Assembly (NCBI GenBank): GCA_018056045.1
Contig: JAGPGI010000060.1
Coordinates: 1 to 10,482, forward strand
Reading direction: 5' to 3'
Source of the DNA: Paracoccus sp. (in: a-proteobacteria)
GTDB lineage: Bacteria > Pseudomonadota > Alphaproteobacteria > Rhodobacterales > Rhodobacteraceae
Length of the DNA: 10,482 nt
Below the pieces are notes generated by a model that saw only the letters and a program-made list of their open reading frames with translations, was not told where the DNA came from and made no database searches. Shown here one piece after another: positions 1-7,596 of the stretch. The position numbers and the translations under genes are program-made. Positions within the stretch are counted from its first letter, which is position 1. Each line of letters begins with the position of its first letter.

Positions 1-904
1 GGACGGCGATATGGTCGGTCGCGGTCTTGGCGTTCGAGGGGCCGACGCCGATATTGACCAGCGTGATGCCGTCGCCATCGGCGCGTTTCAGGTGATAGGT
101 CGGCATCTGGGGCATCTTGCCGCCATGCACGATCACCCCGTCAGCGCTGGTGATGACCTGATTTCCCGTCGCCACGAATTCGGTATAGCCGGAATTCGGA
201 TCGGCCAGCGCCCGGCGGGCAAAGCCCTCGAACTCGTCGACATAGAACTGATAGTTGGTGAACAGGACGAAATTCTGGAAATGCTCGGGCAGGGTCGCGG
301 TGTAATGGCTTAGCCGTGCCAGCGAATAATCCACGCGCTGGGCGGTAAAGGGCGCCAGCGGATGGCTGCCATCGGCGTTAGGCCCGGCGGTGCCGTTCAC
401 GATGTCGTCGTTCATCGTGTTCAGATCGGGCACGTCAAAGACGTCGCGCAACGAATAGTTCAGCACGCCCTCTTGCGGGACATTCAGGTCGCTTTGCGTC
501 GCCACGGCGAAATGCACCGGCATCGGCGTGTCGCTGTCCCCGACCGAGACCGAGACCCCGTGATTCTTCATCACCAGCCCGATCTGCTGGGTCAGATAGC
601 CACGGAACAGATCCGGCCGGGTGATCGAGCTGGCATAGGTGCCCGGCACCGAGACATGGCCGAATGACAGCCGCGAATCCGGCTTTGTATGCATGGGGAT
701 ATTGATGCGCAGCTCGGGGTAGAAGGCACGGTATCGGGCCTTGGGCAGATTGCCCGCCAGCGTTGCGACAAAGTGATCCAGCAGATATTGCGCCGAGCGT
801 TCATAAAGCTCGATCAGCCGCGCCACGGCGGCGGCGGGATCGTCGAAAAAGACGCGCTCGGCGGGTTCCGGGGTCTCGACGGGCAGGGTCCGGTTGTCGA
901 TCAT
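1..904 (-). CDS. amn: AMP nucleosidase, N-terminal part (runs off the left edge)
   Basis: AMP nucleosidase hydrolyses AMP to adenine and ribose 5-phosphate in the cytoplasm and helps set adenylate levels. The 301 codons present cover the family's N-terminal AMP nucleosidase domain and the beginning of the C-terminal nucleoside-phosphorylase-like catalytic domain. Recognisable stretches are ITRPDLF (residues 94-100), VDYSLARLSHYT (191-202), FVLFTNYQFYVDEF (212-225) and the phosphate-binding VNIGVGPSNAKT (283-294), all close to the E. coli Amn sequence as I remember it. E. coli Amn is about 484 residues, so roughly 180 C-terminal residues lie outside the window. The ATG at 904 is preceded by AGGAG (complement of 915-919) at 10 nt, which supports this start. 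The gene is divergent from the flavin monooxygenase gene across a 98-bp gap in which I see no convincing promoter on either strand. No frameshift is visible. Confidence 0.95.
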   Translation of the reverse strand, partial: MIDNRTLPVETPEPAERVFFDDPAAAVARLIELYERSAQYLLDHFVATLAGNLPKARYRAFYPELRINIPMHTKPDSRLSFGHVSVPGTYASSITRPDLFRGYLTQQIGLVMKNHGVSVSVGDSDTPMPVHFAVATQSDLNVPQEGVLNYSLRDVFDVPDLNTMNDDIVNGTAGPNADGSHPLAPFTAQRVDYSLARLSHYTATLPEHFQNFVLFTNYQFYVDEFEGFARRALADPNSGYTEFVATGNQVITSADGVIVHGGKMPQMPTYHLKRADGDGITLVNIGVGPSNAKTATDHIAV

Positions 905-987
905 GATGCGCGCTCTCCTGTTTCGCGGGACTGTGCCAGCGCCGGCAAGGGGTGGCAAGCGGGTCGCAGGCCACCTATCTGTGCGAT

Positions 988-994
988 GAAGGAG
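988..994 (+). promoter_or_regulatory. Ribosome binding site fixing the start of the LLM monooxygenase
   Basis: GAAGGAG lies 8 nt before the ATG at 1003 but only 2 nt before the in-frame ATG at 997. The reading frame also extends upstream to another start at 952. The spacing favours 1003, which gives a protein beginning MQFSILDLA, the usual N-terminus for this family. Confidence 0.75.
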
Positions 995-1002
995 CAATGC
1001 CC

Positions 1003-1989
1003 ATGCAGTTTTCCATTCTTGATCTGGCTGTGGTCGCCGAGGGCTCGGACGCCCGTCAGGCCATCGCCAATTCAGTCGCCCTCGCTCAGGCCGCCGAGGG
1101 CTGGGGCTATCACCGTTTCTGGCTGGCCGAGCATCACAACATGCCCGGCATCGCCAGCGCCGCGACCTCGGTGCTGATCAACCATGTCGCCGGCCATACC
1201 AGCACGATCCGCGTCGGCGCCGGAGGCGTCATGCTGCCCAATCACGCGCCGCTGGCCATTGCCGAACAGTTCGGCACCTTGGCCACCATCCATGGCGACC
1301 GCATTGATCTGGGGCTGGGCCGCGCGCCGGGCGGTGACGGCGCCGTCATGCATGCGCTGCGCCGCTCGATGCAGCGCAATGACGATTTTCCGAACGATGT
1401 GGTCGAGCTGCTGCGCTATCTGGGCCCGGCCCAGCCCGGCAATCCGGTCGCCGCGCATCCGGGGCAAGGCACCAACGTGCCGGTCTGGATCCTTGGCTCG
1501 TCGCTTTACGGCGCCAGCCTCGCCGCCGCGCTTGGCCTGCCCTATGCCTTTGCCAGCCATTTCGCCCCCGGCGATCTGGACGAGGCACTGCGGCTTTACC
1601 GCTCGCGCTTCCAGCCCACCGAATTTGGCGACAAGCCGCGCTTCATGCTGGCGGTGAACGTCATCGCCGCCGATACCGATGCCGAGGCGCAGCGGTTGCG
1701 CACCAGCCAGCAGATCAGCTTTGCGCGGCTGCGGCTGGGCACGCCCGGCCTGCTGCCGCCGCCGGTCGATGACCTGCTGGAGGCGGTGCCGGTGCGTATC
1801 CTGCCGACGGTCAAGGCAGCCCTTGCGGTCAGTGCCATCGGCGCACCCGACACCGTCGCGGCCGAGCTTGACCGGCTGATCGCCCGCTATCAGCCCGATG
1901 AGCTGATCCTTGTCGGCAATATCTACGACCCTGAGGCGCGGATGCGGTCATTCGCCATGGCCGCCGAGATCCTGCGGGGCCGGGCATGA
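1003..1989 (+). CDS. LLM class flavin-dependent oxidoreductase (luciferase-like monooxygenase, YhbW/MsnO8-like)
   Basis: A 328-residue member of the bacterial luciferase-like superfamily, TIM-barrel enzymes that use reduced FMN (or F420 in other lineages) to oxygenate a small substrate; the substrate here cannot be told from sequence. Visible hallmarks are the N-terminal strand [18 protein letters not shown] (residues 40-46), [14 protein letters not shown] (71-84), [11 protein letters not shown] (102-112) and VWILGSS (161-167). These match the subgroup that includes E. coli YhbW and proteins labelled MsnO8 family, which lack the long insertion of true luciferase alpha subunits. The start at 1003 is chosen from the ribosome-binding-site spacing. 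The stop overlaps the start of the next gene by 4 bp (ATGA), so the two are almost certainly co-transcribed and translationally coupled. No dedicated flavin reductase is seen nearby, so reduced flavin would have to come from elsewhere. Class assignment is firm; physiological role is unknown. Confidence 0.9.
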   Translation: MQFSILDLAVVAEGSDARQAIANSVALAQAAEGWGYHRFWLAEHHNMPGIASAATSVLINHVAGHTSTIRVGAGGVMLPNHAPLAIAEQFGTLATIHGDRIDLGLGRAPGGDGAVMHALRRSMQRNDDFPNDVVELLRYLGPAQPGNPVAAHPGQGTNVPVWILGSSLYGASLAAALGLPYAFASHFAPGDLDEALRLYRSRFQPTEFGDKPRFMLAVNVIAADTDAEAQRLRTSQQISFARLRLGTPGLLPPPVDDLLEAVPVRILPTVKAALAVSAIGAPDTVAAELDRLIARYQPDELILVGNIYDPEARMRSFAMAAEILRGRA

Positions 1990-2849
1990 AGGCGCTGGTG
2001 CTGGGCCATGGCTACACGGCCGGTTTCCTGACGCCGCTTCTGCTGGCCGAGGGCTGGCAGGTCACCGGCACCACCCGCGACGCGCCCCAGCGCGTCCTTG
2101 CCGCGGGCGCGACGCCCCTGCTCTGGCCCGGCGATGAGGACGCCCTGCGCGACGCCATCGCCGGGGCGGATGCCATCCTGATCTCGGCAGGGCCGGATCA
2201 GGGCGGCGACCCGGTGCTGGCGGCTTTTGCAGCGGATTTCGCCCGCGCCCGCCCGCGCTGGCTGGGCTATCTGTCCACGACCGGCGTCTATGGCGACCGC
2301 GATGGCGGCTGGGTGGACGAGGGGTCGGGACTGACCCCCTCGACCCGGCGCGGGCGCGACCGCGTGGCCGCCGAACAGGCATGGCAGGCGCTCGCGGCGG
2401 AACACGGCCTGCCGCTGCATATCTTTCGACTGGCGGGCATTTACGGCCCCGGACGCGGCCCCTTTGCCAAGCTGCGCGCCGGCACCGCGCGGCGCATCGT
2501 CAAGCCGGGGCAGATCTTCTCGCGCATCCATGCGGCGGATATCGCGCAGGTGCTGCTGGCCTCGATCCACGCGCCGCGTCCGGGCGGGGTCTATAATGTC
2601 TGCGATGACGACCCCGCGCCCCCCGAGGCGGTGATCGGGCATGCCGCCGAATTGCTGGGTCTGCCCCTGCCCCCGGCCGAGGATTACGCCAGCGCCGAGA
2701 TGACCCCGATGGCGCGCAGCTTTTACGCCGAAAGCAAGCGGGTCGCCAATGACCTGATCAAGCGCGAACTGGGCGTGCGGCTGATCTATCCCGATTACCG
2801 CGCCGGTCTTGCCGCCCTGCTCAGGGCCGAAGAGACCGCCCCCTACTAG
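1986..2849 (+). CDS. Atypical SDR family NAD(P)-binding protein (YeeZ-like)
   Basis: A 287-residue Rossmann-fold protein of the extended short-chain dehydrogenase/epimerase group. The dinucleotide-binding loop is GHGYTAG (residues 7-13), the acidic or basic cofactor selector lies near TTRD (29-32), and the sugar-epimerase-like signatures LSTTGVYGD (96-104), [12 protein letters not shown] (148-159) and GVYNVCDD (201-208) are present. Where active extended SDRs carry the YxxxK pair, this protein reads R122-G-R-D-R126, so both Tyr and Lys are replaced by Arg. This is a feature I associate with the YeeZ-like atypical branch, which suggests a non-canonical reaction or a binding role. The gene starts inside the stop of the flavin monooxygenase gene (ATGA) and has no independent ribosome binding site, so it depends on coupling. 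Its own stop interlocks with that of the converging SH3-domain gene. Fold assignment is confident, function unknown. Confidence 0.85.
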   Translation: MKALVLGHGYTAGFLTPLLLAEGWQVTGTTRDAPQRVLAAGATPLLWPGDEDALRDAIAGADAILISAGPDQGGDPVLAAFAADFARARPRWLGYLSTTGVYGDRDGGWVDEGSGLTPSTRRGRDRVAAEQAWQALAAEHGLPLHIFRLAGIYGPGRGPFAKLRAGTARRIVKPGQIFSRIHAADIAQVLLASIHAPRPGGVYNVCDDDPAPPEAVIGHAAELLGLPLPPAEDYASAEMTPMARSFYAESKRVANDLIKRELGVRLIYPDYRAGLAALLRAEETAPY

Positions 2850-2853
2850 GGCG
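2837..2853. other. Small GC-rich inverted repeat over the two converging stop codons
   Basis: CGCCC (2837-2841) and GGGCG (2849-2853) can form a 5-bp stem with a 7-nt loop that contains both stop codons. There is no T-run on either side, so it is at best a weak bidirectional transcription barrier, and a stem this short could arise by chance in DNA this rich in GC. Confidence 0.25.
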
Positions 2854-3466
2854 CGATCGAGCAGCAGCCCGTCAGCATCTGCGAGGGGCTGTCCTGCCCG
2901 TCCATGATCACGGTGACCGCCAGCGCATAGGCGCGGTCGGACATGCCGTCCGAACATTGCTGCGGCTGCATGACGGCGGTCAGGCGGCCCTTGTCGTCCC
3001 CGGCGATCATTCCGCGCGTCGGCTCGCCCTCGACCCCGCGATCCATGACCTTGCGCAGCGTCAGCTTGCGCTCATCCATGCCCGGCTGGGTCAGGACCAG
3101 CCCGTTCTCGACCGTCTGCACCGACCAGAACGGCTCGGTCCCGCCGCAGCTCAGCGCCAGAGGCAGCGAGGCGGGTTTCCAGACCGTCGCCTGCGGTTTC
3201 AGGAAACGCAGCGCCACCCAGCCCGACTGCTCGCCGATATTCACCCGACCCCATTTGCCCGAGGCATCGCGGCCCAGAAGCTCGACCCCGGTGGCGTTCG
3301 AGCGCAGTGTGCCGATGACCTTGGCCTTGCCGTCCGGCGCCTCGCGCACGTTCAGCGTGTCCCATGTCTCGACCACGGTCACGTCGTAAAGATTGGGCAG
3401 GAAATCCTGCGCCGCCACGCCCAAGGGCGCCGCCACCAAAAATCCGGTCAGAAGAATACGCAGCAT
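2846..3466 (-). CDS. Secreted SH3-domain protein with a C-terminal COG3650-like domain
   Basis: A 206-residue protein of unknown function, predicted periplasmic. Residues 1-19 form a clear signal peptide (MLRILLTGFLVAAPLGVAA) with probable cleavage before QDF. Residues about 30-92 are a bacterial SH3-like domain (LNVREAP at 38-44, KWGRV at 71-75, SGWV at 81-84), a fold often used to bind cell-wall peptides. Residues about 100-206 carry CGGTEPFW (107-114), CSDGMSD (171-177) and a GCC near the end (200-202), a pattern I associate with COG3650-type proteins. The four Cys residues could form disulfides after export. I prefer the ATG at 3466 over an in-frame GTG at 3484 because it places the signal peptide at the N-terminus. 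The gene follows dxs on the same strand after 57 bp and may be the last gene of that operon or read separately. It converges on the SDR gene with overlapping stops. Confidence 0.75.
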   Translation of the reverse strand: MLRILLTGFLVAAPLGVAAQDFLPNLYDVTVVETWDTLNVREAPDGKAKVIGTLRSNATGVELLGRDASGKWGRVNIGEQSGWVALRFLKPQATVWKPASLPLALSCGGTEPFWSVQTVENGLVLTQPGMDERKLTLRKVMDRGVEGEPTRGMIAGDDKGRLTAVMQPQQCSDGMSDRAYALAVTVIMDGQDSPSQMLTGCCSIAP

Positions 3467-3508
3467 TCCATCGCCCCCTGTCACAGGCCGTCACTGTCAA
3501 TTTTCACC

Positions 3509-3531
3509 GGGCATCGGCCAAGCCTATGCCC
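3509..3531 (-). other. Hairpin across the dxs stop codon
   Basis: On the minus strand GGGCAT and ATGCCC form a 6-bp stem that continues, after one mismatch, into GGC/GCC around a 3-nt loop. The dxs TAG stop lies in the 5' arm. The sequence after the hairpin on the minus strand is GGTGAAAATTG, without a T-run, so this is not a classical terminator. It could protect the 3' end or partly separate dxs from the SH3-domain gene. Read on the plus strand the hairpin is followed by GCTTTTCC, but no plus-strand gene ends here. Confidence 0.35.
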
Positions 3532-5455
3532 GCTTTTCCCCGATCTGCGCCACGCCCAGAACCTCAAGCACCTTGGCCTCGATATCGGCGGCGGACATGC
3601 CGGCCTCGCGATACATGGCGTCGGGGCTGGCATGGTCGATGAAGGTGTCGGGCAGGACCATCTGGCGGAATCGCAGGCCCCGGTCAAAGACAGCCTCGTC
3701 CGAAAGAAGCTGCGCGACAAGACTGCCGAAACCGCCGACCGAACCTTCCTCGATGGTGATCAGCGCCTCATGCGTGGCGGCAAGGTTCAGGATCAGCTCG
3801 CGGTCGAGCGGCTTGGCGAAGCGCGCATCCGCCACGGTGGGCTGGATGCCGCGCGCCATCAGCGCCTCGCGCGCGCGCGTGACCTCGGACAGGCGGGTGC
3901 CGAAGGACAGAATCGCCACGCGGGCGCCCTCGGCAAAGATGCGGCCCTTGCCGATTTCCAGCGGCTCGGCGCGTTCGGGCATCTCGATGCCGGTGCCCTC
4001 GCCACGCGGATAGCGGAAGGCGATGGGGCCGGCGTCATGGCCGGCGGCGGTGGCGACCATGCGGGCCAGTTCCGCCTCGTCGGCGGCAGCCATCACCACC
4101 ATGCCGGGCAGGTTGGCCATGAAGGCGATGTCATAGGCGCCGGCATGGGTCGCGCCATCCGCGCCCACAAGCCCGGCGCGGTCGATGGCAAAGCGCACCG
4201 GCAGGCGCTGGATCGCCACGTCATGCACGACCTGATCATAGCCACGCTGCAGGAAGGTCGAATAAAGCGCGCAAAAGGGTTTCATCCCCCCCGCCGCCAG
4301 CCCGGCCGAGAAGGTCACGGCATGCTGTTCGGCAATGCCCACGTCGAAACAGCGGCGCGGAAAGCGTTCGGCGAACATGTTCAGCCCGGTGCCATCGGGC
4401 ATGGCGGCGGTCACCGCCACGATCTTGTCGTCGCGCGCCGCCAGATCGGTCAGCATGCGCCCAAAGACCGAGGTATAGCTGGGCGCGTTCGATTTCGCCT
4501 TGGCCTGCGCGCCGGTCATCACGTCGAATTTCGCCGTGGCATGGCCCTTGTCGGCGGCGCGCTCGGCCGGGGCATAGCCCTTGCCCTTTTTCGTCACCGC
4601 ATGGATCAGCACCGGGCCGGTCGCCCGCGCCTTGACGGTGCGCAGCAGCGGCAGAAGCTGGTCCATGTCATGGCCGTCAACCGGGCCGACATAGGAAAAG
4701 CCCAGCTCCTCGAAAAGCGTGCCGCCCACGGTCATGCCCTTGAGCATTTCCTTGGCACGCCGGGCCCCCTCTTGCAGGGGCGAGGGCAGAAAGCCCACGG
4801 CACCCTTGGCCACGGCCTTCAGGTCCTGAAACGGCCCCTCGGCATAAAGCCGGGTCAGATAGCTGGAGAGCGCGCCGACCGGCGGCGCGATGGACATTTC
4901 ATTGTCGTTCAGGACCACGAACAGCCGCTTGCCCAGATGGCCCGCATTGTTCAGCGCCTCGAAGGCCATACCCGCCGACATGGCGCCGTCGCCGATCACG
5001 GCAATCGCGTCGCCCGGATCGCCGCCCAGCTCGCGCGCCATGGCAAAGCCCAGGGCCGCGCTGATCGAGGTCGAGCTGTGCCCGGCCCCGAACGGGTCAT
5101 AGGCGCTTTCCGAACGCTTGGTAAAGCCGGACAGGCCCTTTTCCATGCGCAGCGTGCGGATACGGTCGCGCCGCCCGGTCAGGATCTTGTGCGGATAGCA
5201 CTGGTGGCCCACGTCCCAGATGATCTTGTCGCGCGGCGTGTCAAAGACCGCGTGCAGCGCCACGGTCAGTTCCACCACGCCAAGCCCCGCGCCCAGATGA
5301 CCGCCGGTGACGCTGACCGCGCTGATCGTTTCGGCCCGCAACTCGTCGGCCAACTGGCGCAGCTCGCGATCCGTCAGATCCTTCATGTCCGCAGGGACAT
5401 GGACCCGGTCAAGAACCGGGGTCGCGGGACGGTTGGAAGAATCGTCTTGGGTCAT
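3524..5455 (-). CDS. dxs: 1-deoxy-D-xylulose-5-phosphate synthase
   Basis: Dxs condenses pyruvate with glyceraldehyde 3-phosphate to give 1-deoxy-D-xylulose 5-phosphate and CO2, the first and flux-controlling step of the MEP isoprenoid pathway and also a precursor of thiamine and pyridoxal phosphate. The 643-residue product is of usual length and all key parts are intact: [16 protein letters not shown] (residues 82-97), [14 protein letters not shown] (123-136), the thiamine diphosphate and Mg motif GDGAMSAG...NN (155-170), VGPVDGHD (256-263), and [16 protein letters not shown] (370-385) with catalytic Glu376, matching Glu370 of E. coli. The transketolase C-terminal domain ends the protein. 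The frame is open further upstream, but the ATG at 5455 is preceded by GGAGAGG at 8 nt and the extra N-terminal codons have no family match. It lies 25 bp after ispA on the same strand, so the two isoprenoid genes are probably co-transcribed. The last codons form part of a hairpin. Confidence 0.97.
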   Translation of the reverse strand: MTQDDSSNRPATPVLDRVHVPADMKDLTDRELRQLADELRAETISAVSVTGGHLGAGLGVVELTVALHAVFDTPRDKIIWDVGHQCYPHKILTGRRDRIRTLRMEKGLSGFTKRSESAYDPFGAGHSSTSISAALGFAMARELGGDPGDAIAVIGDGAMSAGMAFEALNNAGHLGKRLFVVLNDNEMSIAPPVGALSSYLTRLYAEGPFQDLKAVAKGAVGFLPSPLQEGARRAKEMLKGMTVGGTLFEELGFSYVGPVDGHDMDQLLPLLRTVKARATGPVLIHAVTKKGKGYAPAERAADKGHATAKFDVMTGAQAKAKSNAPSYTSVFGRMLTDLAARDDKIVAVTAAMPDGTGLNMFAERFPRRCFDVGIAEQHAVTFSAGLAAGGMKPFCALYSTFLQRGYDQVVHDVAIQRLPVRFAIDRAGLVGADGATHAGAYDIAFMANLPGMVVMAAADEAELARMVATAAGHDAGPIAFRYPRGEGTGIEMPERAEPLEIGKGRIFAEGARVAILSFGTRLSEVTRAREALMARGIQPTVADARFAKPLDRELILNLAATHEALITIEEGSVGGFGSLVAQLLSDEAVFDRGLRFRQMVLPDTFIDHASPDAMYREAGMSAADIEAKVLEVLGVAQIGEKRA

Positions 5456-5463
5456 GGCTTGCC

Positions 5464-5470
5464 CCTCTCC
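5464..5470 (-). promoter_or_regulatory. Ribosome binding site of dxs
   Basis: GGAGAGG on the minus strand, 8 nt before the ATG at 5455. It decides the start of dxs against longer in-frame alternatives that would overlap ispA by more than 150 bp. Confidence 0.7.
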
Positions 5471-5480
5471 GGGCGGGCTG

Positions 5481-6356
5481 TCAGGCGTCGCGTTCGATAA
5501 CGAAACGCGCAAGTTGCCGCAAGTTTCCAGCCGCCTCACCATAAGGTTCCAGCGCGGCCTCGGCGTTGCGGACCAGCTTGCGGGCCTTGTCCTGCGCGCC
5601 CTCAAGGCCCAGCAGCGACACGAAGGTGGCCTTGCCGGCCGCGTCATCCTTGCCGGTGCGCTTGCCGGTTTCGGCCTCGTCCCCGGTCACATCCAGAACG
5701 TCGTCCTGAATCTGGAAGGCCAGGCCCAGATTGCGGGCATATTCGGCCAGCGGCTCGGGGTCCTGCCCGGCCAGCACCGCGCCCGCCGTGGCCGAGAACT
5801 GGATCAGCGCCCCGGTCTTGGCCTGCTGCAGGCGCTTGATGGCCACGATATCAAGGGGCTCGATGGCGGTTTCGGCGGCGATATCCTGCGCCTGCCCCCA
5901 GACCATGCCGCGCGCGCCAACGGCCTCGGCGAAACCCTGCAGCAAGCTCAGGCGGGTTTCCGCCGCACCGATCCGTTCGTCGGCGAAAAGCCCGAAGGCG
6001 AGGCTTTGCAGCGCGTCGCCGGCCAGAATCGCCGTCGCCTCGGACCATTGCACATGCACGGTGGGCAGACCCCGGCGCAGGTCGTCATTATCCATCGAGG
6101 GCAGGTCGTCATGGACAAGGCTATAGGCATGCAGCGCCTCGACCGCCGCCGCGACCGGCAGCGCTGCGCTGTCCTCGATCCCGAACATGCGCGCCGATTC
6201 CATCACCAGAAAGGCACGGATGCGCTTGCCGCCGATACAGGCGTAACGCATGGCGTCGGTCAACTCGCCCGGGGGCAGATGGGCCATCGCCTCTTCCAGC
6301 GCGGCCTGGACCTGCGCCTTCACGTCGTCCAGCCGGTGCTGCATCACGTCCTGCAT
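5481..6356 (-). CDS. ispA: Farnesyl diphosphate synthase (short-chain polyprenyl synthase)
   Basis: IspA adds isopentenyl diphosphate to dimethylallyl and then geranyl diphosphate to make farnesyl diphosphate, feeding ubiquinone side chains, undecaprenyl carrier lipid and carotenoids. The 291-residue product has the full set of trans-prenyltransferase signatures: GGKRIR (residues 42-47), the first Asp-rich motif DDLPSMD (83-89) followed by LRRG (93-96), and the second Asp-rich motif DDVLD (218-222). The residues just before the first motif (HAYSLVHDD) are the same as I recall for E. coli IspA, with Tyr78 five positions upstream, in keeping with a C15 product. The ATG at 6356 overlaps the xseB stop (ATGA) and has GAGG 7 nt upstream. 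A second ATG at 6344 with its own AGGA is an alternative that would remove four residues. It is the third gene of the probable operon and is coupled to xseB. Confidence 0.95.
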   Translation of the reverse strand: MQDVMQHRLDDVKAQVQAALEEAMAHLPPGELTDAMRYACIGGKRIRAFLVMESARMFGIEDSAALPVAAAVEALHAYSLVHDDLPSMDNDDLRRGLPTVHVQWSEATAILAGDALQSLAFGLFADERIGAAETRLSLLQGFAEAVGARGMVWGQAQDIAAETAIEPLDIVAIKRLQQAKTGALIQFSATAGAVLAGQDPEPLAEYARNLGLAFQIQDDVLDVTGDEAETGKRTGKDDAAGKATFVSLLGLEGAQDKARKLVRNAEAALEPYGEAAGNLRQLARFVIERDA

Positions 6357-6592
6357 CACAGGCCCTCGACCGGGGTGGTGCCTGCGGGCTGGCCGTTCGC
6401 CGCCAGCGTGATCTTTTCGACCCGCTCCTCGGCCTGACGCAGCACCGCATCGCAATGCTGACGCAGCGCCGCGCCGCGTTCGTAAAGGGCGATCGATTCC
6501 TCCAGCGTGGCCTCGCCGTGTTCCAGCTTGCCGACCGTGGCCTCAAGCTCTTTCATCGCGTCCTCAAAGGACATGTTCCTGATCTCGGTCAC
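6356..6592 (-). CDS. xseB: Exodeoxyribonuclease VII small subunit
   Basis: XseB is the small helical subunit of exonuclease VII; several copies wrap the XseA catalytic subunit, and the complex degrades single-stranded DNA from both ends. The 78-residue product shows the family pattern: SFEDAMKELEATVGKLE (residues 8-24), a Gly-containing turn GEATLEESIALYERG (26-40), and a second helix LRQHCDAVLRQAEERVEKI (43-61). The start is a GTG at 6592 rather than the internal ATG at 6574, because a textbook AAGGAG lies 8 nt before the GTG. The start overlaps the stop of the deacetylase-like gene (GTGA), and the stop overlaps the ispA start (ATGA). The gene is therefore coupled on both sides, although its DNA-repair role has no evident link to isoprenoid synthesis. 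xseA is not in the window. Confidence 0.93.
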   Translation of the reverse strand: MTEIRNMSFEDAMKELEATVGKLEHGEATLEESIALYERGAALRQHCDAVLRQAEERVEKITLAANGQPAGTTPVEGL

Positions 6593-7506
6593 GGCGACGT
6601 CTCCTTCAGCACTTCGACATGGGCGCGCGCCGAGCGGCCCAAAGCCGCCAGATCATAGCCGCCTTCCAGCGCCGATACCACCGGGGCCGAGCAGGCCGCC
6701 GCCGTGTCGCAGATCATCCGGGTAATGGCGGCGAAATCACGCTCGCGCCAGGTCAGGAAAGCCAGGGGATCTTCGGCATGGGCATCAAACCCCGCCGAGA
6801 CCAGAATCAGTTGCGGGCGCCAGTCCAGCACGCGGGCGCAGATGCCCTGCCAGACCTCGCGCGCCCGCGCCCCGTCGCTGCCCGAGGCCAGAGGCACGTT
6901 CACGATCTGGCCATGCGCGCCACGCTCAGAGGCGGCGCCGGTGCCCGGATACAGCGGAAACTGGTGGCTCGAGGCAAACATCGCCCGCTTGTCGTCCCAG
7001 AGCACATCCTGCGTGCCATTGCCGTGATGGACGTCGAAATCCAGCACCGCCACCCGGTCCAGCCCGTGATGGTCCAAGGCCCGCAAGGCCCCCAGCGCCA
7101 CGGTGGAAAAGATGCAGAACCCCATGGCGCGGCCGCGTTCGGCGTGATGACCGGGCGGGCGCATGGCGAGAAAGGCATTGGCGTCCTCGCCCGCCAGAAC
7201 GGCATCGACGGCGGCGCAGACACCGCCCACGGCATGGCGCGCGGCGGTCAGGCTGCCGGGCGACAGATAAGTGTCGGAATCCAGCATCGACCAGCCGTCA
7301 TCGGGGATCTTGCGCTCCAGCTGGGCCAGATAGGCGGCGTCATGGCCGCGCAGGATATCGGCCGGGTCGGCCTCGGGCGCATCGCGGCGGGTCAGGTCAA
7401 GCCCGTCCAGCGCGTTCAGGACCGCATCCAGCCGCGCCACCTGTTCGGGATGGCTGGGCGGCGTGACATGCGAATGGGCCGAAGGGTGGGTGAAAAGCAG
7501 CGTCAT
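6589..7506 (-). CDS. Histone deacetylase family protein (zinc-dependent deacetylase/amidohydrolase)
   Basis: A 305-residue member of the arginase/deacetylase fold family, which removes acetyl or related acyl groups from amines: lysine side chains in proteins, acetylpolyamines or small amides in bacteria. The active site is complete: RPPGHHAE (residues 116-123) with the charge-relay pair His120/His121, DFDVHHGNGTQ (156-166) giving zinc ligands Asp158 and His160, SAGFDAH (237-243) giving the third ligand Asp241, and the transition-state Tyr284 in EGGYDL. YPGTG (186-190) is also typical. The natural substrate cannot be read from sequence; deacetylation of a protein and of a small molecule are both possible. 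Translation may begin at the ATG at 7506 or the GTG immediately before it at 7509. Neither has a Shine-Dalgarno sequence, and a promoter-like element ends only 8 nt upstream. It is the first gene of the probable operon with xseB, ispA and dxs, and its stop overlaps the xseB start. Confidence 0.9.
   Translation of the reverse strand: MTLLFTHPSAHSHVTPPSHPEQVARLDAVLNALDGLDLTRRDAPEADPADILRGHDAAYLAQLERKIPDDGWSMLDSDTYLSPGSLTAARHAVGGVCAAVDAVLAGEDANAFLAMRPPGHHAERGRAMGFCIFSTVALGALRALDHHGLDRVAVLDFDVHHGNGTQDVLWDDKRAMFASSHQFPLYPGTGAASERGAHGQIVNVPLASGSDGARAREVWQGICARVLDWRPQLILVSAGFDAHAEDPLAFLTWRERDFAAITRMICDTAAACSAPVVSALEGGYDLAALGRSARAHVEVLKETSP
6601..6606 (-). promoter_or_regulatory. Ribosome binding site deciding the GTG start of xseB
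   Basis: AAGGAG on the minus strand, 8 nt before the GTG at 6592. It lies inside the last codons of the upstream deacetylase-like gene, so initiation at xseB is probably helped by ribosomes finishing that gene. Confidence 0.75.
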
Positions 7507-7514
7507 CACCGGGC

Positions 7515-7542
7515 ATTATGCTGCGGCGGCAGGAAACGGCAA
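7515..7542 (-). promoter_or_regulatory. Probable promoter of the deacetylase-xseB-ispA-dxs operon
   Basis: On the minus strand there is a -35 TTGCCG (7537-7542), a 16-nt spacer and a -10 CATAAT (7515-7520, five of six matches to the sigma-70 consensus). Expected transcription starts fall near 7506-7509, which is exactly the GTG/ATG start of the first gene. This implies a leaderless or nearly leaderless mRNA and fits the missing Shine-Dalgarno sequence. The rest of the 90-bp gap (7507-7596) shows only a weak GC-rich hairpin around 7564-7585 after the secreted SnoaL-like gene. Confidence 0.5.
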
Positions 7543-7596
7543 GGGTTTCGCGGCGCGCACGATCCCGGCGGGTTCCCGCATCGGGCGCCAGCGCGC

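Noticed and set aside
905..1002. Promoters in the divergent gap between amn and the flavin monooxygenase
   Set aside because: Only three- or four-of-six matches could be found (for example TATCTG at 976-981), too weak to call.
1923..2957. A 344-codon open frame on the minus strand
   Set aside because: It is antisense to the SDR-like gene, whose Rossmann motifs and coupling to the upstream gene are clear, so this one is not credible.
3467..3500. TTGACA on the minus strand just upstream of the SH3-domain gene as a -35 box
   Set aside because: At 16-18 nt downstream there is only GGGGCG-like sequence, which is no -10, and the start codon would lie too close.
5402..5423. GC-rich hairpin (CCCGGT/ACCGGG) within the first 20 codons of dxs
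   Set aside because: It is encoded by ordinary codons, and stems of this size are common by chance in DNA of this composition; there is no evidence for a regulatory element or riboswitch.
2957..5500. An 847-codon open frame on the plus strand across the SH3-domain gene and dxs
   Set aside because: It is antisense to two well-supported genes. Its translation is rich in His, Arg, Gly and Ala without any recognisable domain, as expected for the reverse of a high-GC coding frame.
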